A stretch of 64,000 nucleotides of DNA, taken from assembly GCA_964655065.1 (NCBI GenBank), contig CAZZLC010000004.1:1-64000 (forward strand), read 5' to 3'. The number at the start of each line of letters is the position of its first letter. Position 1 is the first letter of the stretch. Shown here in pieces: positions 10,445 through 18,546 of the stretch. This DNA comes from DRPG01 sp964655065. Lineage in GTDB: Bacteria > Myxococcota_A > UBA796 > GCA-2862545. The translations under genes were made by a program, and so were the position numbers. Below the pieces are notes generated by a model, which saw nothing but the letters and a program-made list of their open reading frames with translations, searched no databases and was not told where the DNA came from.

Positions 10445-10919
10445 CGGCGACCCCCGGATAGCGGTCGACGAGCGCCCGGCAGGCCCGGGTCCCGGCGTGG
10501 GCGGCCGCCACCAACCTCTCGAGCGTGGCGCCACGCAAGGCGCCACGCCAGATCTCGGCTTCGTGCCGGGCCAGCTCGGAGACGGCATCGGCGAGGGCGC
10601 GAAAGGCCTCGTCGTCGGACAGGTCGACGCGAATGCCTCGCGCACCGGGTACGTCGGCCTCACCCACGAGCCACGGCCTCGCCGCTTCGAAGAGGACACG
10701 CGCGCTCACGCTGCCCTGGGGACTCCGTCGGGTGTGAATCACGTCCTGGGCGAGCGCCTCGACCAGCTCGGCCTCGCTCGCTCCCGGACCGGCGAAGCGA
10801 AGCTGCAGTGACATGCTCTTGCCGAGATCGTGACGAAGGCGACGCAGACCGGTGCGGAGAGCAGCGCTCGCCTCGGGCGCCACCGCGACGGGCTCGCTGG
10901 GGAACGCGGCGGAGTCCAC
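10437..10919 (-). CDS. Possible histidine phosphotransfer protein
   Basis: 160 residues, helical, no signal peptide. I recognise no named family. It contains LRRLRHDLGKSMSLQL near residue 28. This resembles the phospho-acceptor helix of histidine kinases and phosphotransfer proteins and is echoed by IRHEVLKHH in the TPR kinase of the same operon. There is no ATP-binding domain. As first gene of an operon with two receiver proteins and one kinase, a phosphotransfer or kinase-binding role is a reasonable inference. The GTG start has no clear Shine-Dalgarno sequence and lies 56 bases from a divergent gene, so it may be leaderless; an internal ATG at 10814 would lose the histidine motif. Confidence 0.55.
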   Translation of the reverse strand: MDSAAFPSEPVAVAPEASAALRTGLRRLRHDLGKSMSLQLRFAGPGASEAELVEALAQDVIHTRRSPQGSVSARVLFEAARPWLVGEADVPGARGIRVDLSDDEAFRALADAVSELARHEAEIWRGALRGATLERLVAAAHAGTRACRALVDRYPGVAGG

Positions 10920-10975
10920 GGAGAAGCGATAACCAGGCCCCGGACTGCGGACCGGGCGCGGAGAGAAAGAGTTAC

Positions 10976-11923
10976 GTGGGCGCGGTGCACATTTTCGGCT
11001 GGGACCTCGACCGTACCTACCTCGACACCGAGATCCACTCGTTGCGTGGACTTCTGCAGGCCGCCGTCGAGCGACCGAGCCAGAAGCGGACGGTGCCGGG
11101 AGCGGCTCCGCTGATTCGCGGGCTGGTCGAGGCCAACGAGGCGGCTCGGGTCCGGTTCCTCTCGGGCTCGCCGCGCCAGATGCGGGGGTCCATCGAGCAG
11201 AAGCTCGCGCTCGACGGAATCACCTACGATCGGCTGACGCTGAAGGACAACCTTCGGAACCTCCGCCGAGGGCGGTTTCGCGCGCTCCGCGCCCAGGTTG
11301 GCTACAAGCTGCCCACCTTGCTCGCCGACCGGGTTGCGGCATCGCCCGGCACGACCGAGACGTGGTTCGGGGACGACTCCGAGAAGGACGGCCTCATCTA
11401 CGCGGTCTACGGGGCGGTCGTCGCGGGTCGACTCGGCGCCATCGACGTGGGTACATTGCTCCGGCGGGTCCGCGCGTACCCCGACGCGATGGCCAGCGCG
11501 GCCAGGTCCATCGAGCGCCTCCAGCGTGCCGAGGCCGTCGAGGACATCTTCATCCGGCTCGACCGCGGAACCGCCCCCCGACGGTTCGCCAGGCTCGGAC
11601 GCAACGTGCATCCCGTCTCCAGCTGGTTTCAGGCGGCGATGGTCCTGCACGAACGAGGCCGCCTCTCCCTCGACGCCGTCGCCGCGGTGGCGGTGGACTG
11701 CCGCCTCGGTGAGACCCGCGAGCACTGGGTCGACCTGGTGGTGGACGCCATCAGCCGGCGGCTCGTCGAAGAAGACGTCGGGATGTCGATTATGGAGGCG
11801 CTCGAGCCGTCGCTCGTCGCCCCGACGGGTGCGCGGCTCCGGACCGCCGAACGCACACCGCTTGCCGATTTCGCAGAAGTGCCGGACTACCAGGGCTTTC
11901 TCGACCTCGACCCGTCAGCGTGA
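10976..11923 (+). CDS. HAD-like phosphatase resembling the App1/DUF2183 catalytic domain
   Basis: 315 residues. Motifs of haloacid-dehalogenase-type phosphatases appear in order: WDLDRTYLDTE near residue 9 (nucleophile and acid aspartates), FLSGSPRQM near 60 (as in App1-type phosphatidate phosphatases), a lysine in VGYKLPTLL, and WFGDDSEKDG near 130 (metal-binding aspartates). The last third is helical and unassigned. A phosphatase acting on a lipid or small phosphate ester is likely, but the substrate cannot be read from sequence. The GTG at 10976 follows GAGAGAAAG; a GTG at 10985 is possible. It diverges from the signalling operon across a 56-base gap that must hold both promoters. Confidence 0.7.
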   Translation: MGAVHIFGWDLDRTYLDTEIHSLRGLLQAAVERPSQKRTVPGAAPLIRGLVEANEAARVRFLSGSPRQMRGSIEQKLALDGITYDRLTLKDNLRNLRRGRFRALRAQVGYKLPTLLADRVAASPGTTETWFGDDSEKDGLIYAVYGAVVAGRLGAIDVGTLLRRVRAYPDAMASAARSIERLQRAEAVEDIFIRLDRGTAPRRFARLGRNVHPVSSWFQAAMVLHERGRLSLDAVAAVAVDCRLGETREHWVDLVVDAISRRLVEEDVGMSIMEALEPSLVAPTGARLRTAERTPLADFAEVPDYQGFLDLDPSA

Positions 11924-11978
11924 CGCTGGACCGTCCAGTGACGACAGATTGAACATGCTACACTCCCCGTGAATCGTT

Positions 11979-11995
11979 GCCAGGTAGACCCTGGC
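11979..11995 (+). promoter_or_regulatory. Hairpin in the leader of the RRM gene
   Basis: GCCAGG (11979-11984) and CCTGGC (11990-11995) form a perfect six-pair stem around TAGAC, 13 bases before the ATG and directly beside the GAGG ribosome-binding site. TACACT at 11959-11964 could be a -10 element, without a convincing -35. RRM genes of bacteria are often controlled through their leader, so this may be a site of autoregulation or thermal control; that is inference. Confidence 0.4.
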
Positions 11996-12008
11996 GGAAT
12001 GTGAGGAC

Positions 12009-12845
12009 ATGGGCAGCAAGTTGTTTGTTGGTGGACTGAGCTGGGATACCACCGACGATTCTCTACGAACGGCATTCGAGACTTTTGGGGCTGTTCGCGA
12101 AGCAAGGGTCATTCTAGATCGAGACACGGGGCGAAGCCGCGGGTTCGGGTTCGTCACCTTCGAGACCCCCAGCGATGCGCAAGAAGCCATGTCCAACATG
12201 AATGGCGCGACGCTCGACGGACGCACCATTCGCGTGAACGAGGCCGAAGACCGGCGCGGTGGCGGCGGTGGCGGCGGTCGTGGTCCCCGCGGACCGGGTG
12301 GACCTCCACGAGGGGACCGTGGCGACCGGGGCCCTCGCGGTCCTCGCCACGATGGTCCGCGCGGCGCACCCGACGTGACGGTACGCGGCCGCCCGGGCTC
12401 GGGTCCGCGTGACCGAGGCGACCGAGCGCCAGGAGGCTACCGCGGGGGTGACCGAGGACCGCGTCCTCCGATGGGTGACCGTGGCCCGCGGGGTCCCGGA
12501 GGTCCTCCGCGGGGTCCTGGAGGCCCCCGAGGTCCCGGCGGCCCGCGGGGGCCAGGAGGCCCACCGCGCGGTGGTCCCGGCGGTGGCCCACGAGGTCCCG
12601 GTGGTCCGGGTCGCCCGAGCCTCCCGCCAGCCGGACAGGCCGAGGGCGCAACCGGCTGGGGCGAAGACCGCGAGCGGCGGGGGGATCGCAAGCCGGTCAA
12701 GAAGAAGAAGCCGACCGAGGCCGAGGACTTCCGCGTCAAGAACCCGTCGCCGCGGCGCAACAAGCGCGAGAGCGGTCGATCCTGGCGTGACTACGAGATC
12801 GACGACGAGTTCGGCGAGTGGGAAGACGACGAGCCGGAGCTCTGA
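12009..12845 (+). CDS. RRM RNA-binding protein with RGG/PGG-rich tail
   Basis: 278 residues. Residues 3-80 are one RNA-recognition motif with both signatures: RNP2 KLFVGGLSW and RNP1 RGFGFVTF. Residues about 84-205 are low-complexity Gly, Pro and Arg (RGG, GPRGPGG repeats), and the end is charged (KKKK, then EWEDDEPEL). Bacterial single-RRM proteins bind RNA and are often cold-induced; RGG tails add non-specific RNA binding and can drive condensate formation. Most bacterial RRM proteins are only 80-120 residues, so this tail is long. The first 40 codons use many A- or T-ending codons (TTT, GTT, CTA, GAA), unlike the neighbours. GAGG precedes the ATG. It converges with the ternary-system operon; only ten bases separate the stops. 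Confidence 0.92.
   Translation: MGSKLFVGGLSWDTTDDSLRTAFETFGAVREARVILDRDTGRSRGFGFVTFETPSDAQEAMSNMNGATLDGRTIRVNEAEDRRGGGGGGGRGPRGPGGPPRGDRGDRGPRGPRHDGPRGAPDVTVRGRPGSGPRDRGDRAPGGYRGGDRGPRPPMGDRGPRGPGGPPRGPGGPRGPGGPRGPGGPPRGGPGGGPRGPGGPGRPSLPPAGQAEGATGWGEDRERRGDRKPVKKKKPTEAEDFRVKNPSPRRNKRESGRSWRDYEIDDEFGEWEDDEPEL
12484..12620 (+). repeat. Degenerate GGN tandem repeats coding for Gly-Pro-Arg
   Basis: Short units such as GGTCCTCCGCGG and GGCCCGCGGGG recur in phase with the codons of the RRM protein tail. Such a tract can change length by slippage in multiples of three without breaking the frame. Confidence 0.6.
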
Positions 12846-12855
12846 GCGAGGCCCG

Positions 12856-14168
12856 TCAGGCCAGGTGGCGGGCGAGCGTCGTAGCGGCGCGGCCCCACTG
12901 CTCGAGTGAGCCCTCACCGATCGTGAACTCGAACGGCGGCACCCCGATCTCGGGGGCCGTGCCGGGCCGTGTGGTCATCCACACCGCGTCCGTCGTGGCG
13001 CGGCTCGCTCGTTCCTCGATCCGGCTCGCGAACTCCGCGTCGTCGTAGAGCGGCTCGACGACGACCACGCCCGCTTCGATCGCGGTGCGGAGCCCCAGAG
13101 TGAGGAGCTTGGTCTCGTCGGCCAGCTCGGGTCCGATCGGGTGGATGGCGATCTGGAGCTCCACGCTCCCGAGCCAGCTCACCAGACGGTCCACCAGCGC
13201 GTGGATCACGCCGAGCGCCAGCACCAGCCTCTGGAGCGGAAGGTCCACGTCCTTCACCCGAGCCGACGCGCAGTCGGCGGCGAGCGCGATCCCGATGCGA
13301 CGCCGCTCGCGGGTGTAGATCGACTCGTCACGGGTGTAGTAGAGCAGCTCCCCTTCGGCGAAGCGCACGTCGAACAGGTCGATCTCGCCAGGGTCGTCGT
13401 CCATGTAGACGAGCTCGGACGCGACCAGGTTCTCCGGACTCCCGCTGTTGGTGAGCGCGGAGAAGCCGCCGGTCGGGTAGGCGTCCTCCTCCTCGAGCCC
13501 GCTCGCGACCTGACCGGTTCGCATACGCGGCCGAACGGTGCGAGGGAGCCGCGCATCGATCTCGGCCGCGGCCTCCAGCACCTGGCGTACCGCCACCCGC
13601 TGGGCGCGGCTCGCCATGGCGGGGAGGTTGCGCACGAGGTGCACGTCGGCCGCCGTCCAGCTCGCGGTGCCCGAGGCGATGGCGGCCTGCAGCCGGTCGG
13701 CGAGGGCGTCTCGTACCGCCGAGGCCGCGAAGGCTCCGAGCCCGATCTCCCAGGCCTCCTCGGCGGGGCGCCCGAGCCAGCGTCTCACCCCGCCGGCCTC
13801 CCACCAGGGGGCCTCGGGGTCCAGATCGTCGACCAAACGCTCGGCGAGTGCGGCTACCGCGGCCCCCCGCCACTGTTCGGGCAGGCCCGCGTAGGCATCG
13901 GCCAGCGAGGTACGGAGACGGTGCATCAGCAGTGGGCCGACGATCCGGTCGTCGTACTTTCGAAGGTCGAGGAAGGGCATCGACGCGCGAGAGAGGCTCG
14001 GGGACGGGTCTTCGAGCATGGCGGCGATGTCGGCGACGAGGCCCAGGGGAGGGAGCCGGAAGGATCGCTCGAGCGCCGCCACGACCCCCGGCTTCGCCCG
14101 GCTCACGAGGTCCGCCGACGGCGGATCGATCCGGGCGAGGCAGAGCCCGGCAGCGAGCTCGGCCTCGT

Positions 14169-14172
<4 letters not shown>
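12856..14172 (-). CDS. Degenerate vWA-type partner of the MoxR ATPase
   Basis: 438 residues. The first 230 are helical. The second half has a Rossmann-like pattern of a von Willebrand factor A domain: IGIALAADCASAR near residue 307, a long helix, VELQIAIHPIG, and VVVVEPLY. In active vWA domains the first motif is DxSxS and binds a metal; here it reads DCASA, so the metal site is probably lost. Proteins of this kind are the standard partner of MoxR AAA+ ATPases and recruit their substrate. The GTG start overlaps the MoxR stop (GTGA). It is the last gene of the long operon. The vWA call rests on position and fold pattern, not on an intact motif. Confidence 0.65.
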
Positions 14173-15164
<992 letters not shown>

Positions 15165-15202
15165 CGTGGCGACGGCCTCGAGCGGTTCGTGGGTGGTGGT
15201 GC

Positions 15203-18200
15203 TCAGAGGTGTCCCTCCTGATGGATGCGTAGCCTCACGCGATGCTCGTCGGCTTCGAGGCGCGCGCGTCCCTCGGCCGACAGGAGCCGGTCGGGGTGCA
15301 CGTGGGCGCTCGCGAGGATCTCGACGACGTGGAGGAACGAGAGCGCAAAGTGCGAGTTCGTCGAGTACTGGTCCTCGACGAGTCCGGCCTGGGGAACGAG
15401 CGACGCCCACAGGTCGATCGCGTTGGTGAGCGGCATGGGCGCCGCGAGATCGGCGATCGCCGAGAGCAGGCGCAGGCGCTCTGGAAGCTGCAGGTTCTCG
15501 CGCTCGAGGAGCTCGAGCCCCCGCTCGGCCTCACCGGTGACCGTCCCGCCGACGTGAGCGAGGGCGCCGGCGAGCCGCAGTCGCAGCACCTGCTGCTCGG
15601 GTGGGCAGCGCTCCTGGAGGCCCTTGAAGAGCACCTGCCCCTGGGCCACGAGGCCGCACCGCGCGAGGTGACGGGCGAGCGCCTGAATCGCCGGCTGGGC
15701 CGTCTCGGTGGCGTCTTCGGCCATCACCGTGGCGAGCGCGTCGGCCAGCCTGGCGAGGGTCGCCTCACCCGTCGAGGGCCGACGGAGCGCGGCCGCCACC
15801 CCCACCACCTCGACGAGGACCAGTACCGCTTCGCGGCCCTCGAGCCGCAGGGCGCGCTGGAGCACCCGGTCGAGCAGGCGAGCGCCGTCGGACTCGTCGA
15901 GCGCGACGATGCCCTGCAGAATCTCCTTGAGCTCCCGCTCGGCCCGCTCTTCGGTGACCTCCTCGAGTCGCTGCACGAGGGCGGGCAGCAGCCGGTCAGG
16001 CGGCAAGGCGGCGAACTCGACGCGATCCTCGCTGACGAAGGCCTCGAAGGGATTCTGGGCCTGCGGCTCACGGAGGACGCCCAGGGAGACGTGGCGGAGA
16101 CGATCAATCTTGTATCGGTCGAACCTGGGCAGATCGGCCAGGTGGGCCTGGACGTGGGCTGGGGGCGGGGTCTCCTCGGGGAGCCCCCGGAGCGCCTCGT
16201 CGATGCCCGCGCGGTACAGGCCGAGCAGCACGGCATGGATGTCATCGTCGAGCGGGAGCTCGTGCTCGGCCTGGCCGAGCGCCTGGACCGCGGGCTCGAA
16301 GATGCCGAGCCGCGCGTTGGCCCAGGCGAGGGTGAGCCGCGCGTACACCAACGTCCAGGCCCGGGCGCCGTCGCCCGGAGCGAGGGGCAGGAGCCCCCGT
16401 TCGATCTCGGCGAGGCTCTCGGCGAGTCGGCGGCGGTCCTCCGGGGTGGTCGAGGTCCGCATGAAGGGCGGGACGTCACGGACCGGCATCAGGCCCGAGC
16501 GCATCGAGCCGAGGATGTCGTCGCGGCCGCGGGCCAGCGCGAGCTCGTCGCCGCCCGCGAGCTCCGCCACGCGGTGTCGCGCGAGCCAGCGGCTGCGAAC
16601 GTCGAGCACGGCATCGTGCTCGTCGAGCCACCGCTGGATGGCGGGAGGGTCGCTCGTGAGGTTTCCTGCGAGAAGGTGGGCGACCACCGCGGTGAGCTGC
16701 CCCGGGTCGGGGTCGTCGGGAAGCGGCTCCGGGAGCTCGAGCTCGGAGGCCCAACGCTCGACGAGCGGGGCGCGGTCCGCAGGGTTCGCGTCCCACAGAC
16801 CCCGGGTCCAGCAGAGGGCGGCCTCGCGAGGCTGGTCGAGGCGGTGGTGCAGCACCGCCATCGGAGCCCAGAGGTCGACTCGCTCGGGATCCTCGGTCCA
16901 CTGGCGCTGCAGGTCCTGCAGCGCCTGCTCGATCTCGGTCGGCTCGGTGAGCTGGACCTCGAAGGTCTCGGGGGTGACGACACGGTTCTCGTCGGAGGGA
17001 GGCGTCGGCTCGTCGCGCAGCTGGATGCGTCCGGTGGGCCGAACCAGGGTGCGGGCGTCGTCGCCGGTGGCGGTGAGCCGCCGGGTACGCGCCGGCGGCT
17101 CGGAGGCCCCGACCACCTCGATGTTCAGCGGCTCCCACTCGAACGCGGCGTTCCCCATCCACGCATCGAGAGCGTCCCGATCGATCTCCGCGACGTAGAG
17201 CACGTGGTCCGCGAGCCGCTGGAACGCCAGATCCTCGACATAGTGGGTCGCCATTCCACCGCTCTCGAGCGGGGTCACCCAGGCGACGCGCCCGGAACCC
17301 GGATCGAGCAGGCGCTGCACGGTTCGGGCCTGGAGGGGCGGGTCGATGGCCATGCCCCACGGGACGTAGAGCGTCGCCAGGTGGGGGTGAGGCGTGTAGG
17401 CCTCGAGCCCCTCGAGGATCGGGGGCTCCGTGCCCGGGCGGGCCCGCAGGAGGGCGCCGAAGGACTCGTCCTCCCCCACGAAGCGCGCGAGCTCGAGCAG
17501 CTCGACGGCCGCCTCGGGCAGCGTGCGGAGGAGCGCTTCGAGCGTGTCCTCGACGGGCGAGGGCACCACCCAGAGAGAGGGCCGCTGGTTCCGAGGCGTC
17601 GGGATGAGCCGCAGCTCGACGGTCAGCGGCTCCTCGGGCGGGGCGGCGACGTGGCGGTGGGCGGGCTGGGCGACGAGCTCGATGCGGGTGTCGAGCGGCG
17701 TCCATCCCGTCGAGTCGACCGTGCGCCAGCCGCGTCCATCGACGAGGAGCAGTGTTCCCTCGGGAATCCGGATGCGGTCCGCGAACGGATGGCGTCGGCC
17801 GACCTCGACGAAGAGGTCGGTGCCGTCCCGGCAGTAAGCGACGAAAGCCCCGTCGGCGGCGCGCGCGACGGTGTAGTACGGCGGGTTCCGAGCCTTCACG
17901 AGCCAGTCGTCGCGGTCGAGACGGAGGAGCTCCTGGTCGTCGCAACCGAGGCGGACGAGCTCCGAGGCGAGTCCGAGCCATCCCTCGCCGGGCGGCAGCA
18001 GGAACAGCACTTCGCGAAGGTCGGGATCGGGCTCTGGCTCGAGAGGGAGGAGCTGCGCCCAGTGCAGAAAAGCCAGGCCGTCGCCCGCCGGAGGTTGATG
18101 GACGCGCTCGACCCCCGCTTCGTCGAGGGCCGACGCCACGGAGTCGGGCAGGTCAGCGGCGACGAGGCGCCCGTCGCCGTCTCGCCAGACGCGGCCGCCC

Positions 18201-18274
18201 CGGGCCTGCACGTCGGGCGGTACCAGTCCCAACGCGGCCCGGACCGCGTCGTCGTCGGCAAACCGAAGGAGCAC
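15203..18274 (-). CDS. Large adaptor-like protein of the ternary system
   Basis: 1023 residues, no signal peptide or membrane segment. Residues 1-220 (FADDDAVRAALGLVPPDV, WAQLLPLEPEPDP, PPGEGWLGLASELVRLG, VEVGRRHP) match, as far as I can recall, the N-terminal X domain found only beside FtsH-MoxR-vWA genes. Residues about 220-400 are beta-rich. Residues about 440-1000 are alpha-helical repeats of TPR or HEAT type (for example ALCWTRGLWDANPADRAPLVERWA). The protein is probably the scaffold that links sensing to the ATPases. The GTG start lies two bases after the DUF2997 stop. Exact domain subtype is uncertain; a profile search is needed to choose between the FtsH-linked X domains and the beta-propeller (bpX) group. 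Confidence 0.6.
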   Translation of the reverse strand: MLLRFADDDAVRAALGLVPPDVQARGGRVWRDGDGRLVAADLPDSVASALDEAGVERVHQPPAGDGLAFLHWAQLLPLEPEPDPDLREVLFLLPPGEGWLGLASELVRLGCDDQELLRLDRDDWLVKARNPPYYTVARAADGAFVAYCRDGTDLFVEVGRRHPFADRIRIPEGTLLLVDGRGWRTVDSTGWTPLDTRIELVAQPAHRHVAAPPEEPLTVELRLIPTPRNQRPSLWVVPSPVEDTLEALLRTLPEAAVELLELARFVGEDESFGALLRARPGTEPPILEGLEAYTPHPHLATLYVPWGMAIDPPLQARTVQRLLDPGSGRVAWVTPLESGGMATHYVEDLAFQRLADHVLYVAEIDRDALDAWMGNAAFEWEPLNIEVVGASEPPARTRRLTATGDDARTLVRPTGRIQLRDEPTPPSDENRVVTPETFEVQLTEPTEIEQALQDLQRQWTEDPERVDLWAPMAVLHHRLDQPREAALCWTRGLWDANPADRAPLVERWASELELPEPLPDDPDPGQLTAVVAHLLAGNLTSDPPAIQRWLDEHDAVLDVRSRWLARHRVAELAGGDELALARGRDDILGSMRSGLMPVRDVPPFMRTSTTPEDRRRLAESLAEIERGLLPLAPGDGARAWTLVYARLTLAWANARLGIFEPAVQALGQAEHELPLDDDIHAVLLGLYRAGIDEALRGLPEETPPPAHVQAHLADLPRFDRYKIDRLRHVSLGVLREPQAQNPFEAFVSEDRVEFAALPPDRLLPALVQRLEEVTEERAERELKEILQGIVALDESDGARLLDRVLQRALRLEGREAVLVLVEVVGVAAALRRPSTGEATLARLADALATVMAEDATETAQPAIQALARHLARCGLVAQGQVLFKGLQERCPPEQQVLRLRLAGALAHVGGTVTGEAERGLELLERENLQLPERLRLLSAIADLAAPMPLTNAIDLWASLVPQAGLVEDQYSTNSHFALSFLHVVEILASAHVHPDRLLSAEGRARLEADEHRVRLRIHQEGHL

Positions 18275-18276
18275 GC

Positions 18277-18546
18277 TCAGCTCGACTCGTCCTGGGCAGC
18301 TCGCTGGCCCTCTCCCTCGTCCGAGACCTCCCCCTCGGGGGGGGACTCCTCGGGAAGCCGCTCGATCACCACGGAGTCGCGATCCTCCTCGTCCAGGGCG
18401 CCCGCCTCGATGAGCTGATCGACGATCCGCTTGTGATCGGCCTCGTGCTCCATCGGCAGCGCATCGGCGTCGCTCGAGTACTGGATGACCACCGACTTTC
18501 TGCCGGTCTGCGGATCCGTGCGCAGACGCAGCGTGACTTCAGCCAT
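18277..18546 (-). CDS. DUF2997 family small protein
   Basis: 89 residues. The N-terminal half (VTLRLRTDPQTGRKSVVIQY) fits DUF2997, a small beta-hairpin family that regularly accompanies DUF1257 (Ycf35) in cyanobacteria and in FtsH-type gene clusters. The tail is acidic. GGAGG precedes the ATG at 18546. It overlaps the protease gene by eight bases and is followed two bases later by the large adaptor gene. A role as a small subunit of the complex is inferred from constant neighbourhood, not from a known activity. Confidence 0.75.
   Translation of the reverse strand: MAEVTLRLRTDPQTGRKSVVIQYSSDADALPMEHEADHKRIVDQLIEAGALDEEDRDSVVIERLPEESPPEGEVSDEGEGQRAAQDESS

Noticed and set aside
8984..10975. Upstream extension of the HAD-like phosphatase frame
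   Set aside because: The first 660 codons run antisense to the signalling operon; the product starts to resemble a protein only after 10976.
12484..12620. CRISPR or satellite array
   Set aside because: The repeats are short, degenerate and in phase with codons of the RRM tail; they are coding low-complexity.
15242..18418. A 1058-codon open frame on the plus strand opposite the adaptor gene
   Set aside because: Antisense shadow in GC-rich DNA: it mirrors the real gene, has no domain and no good start site. Codon bias supports the minus strand.
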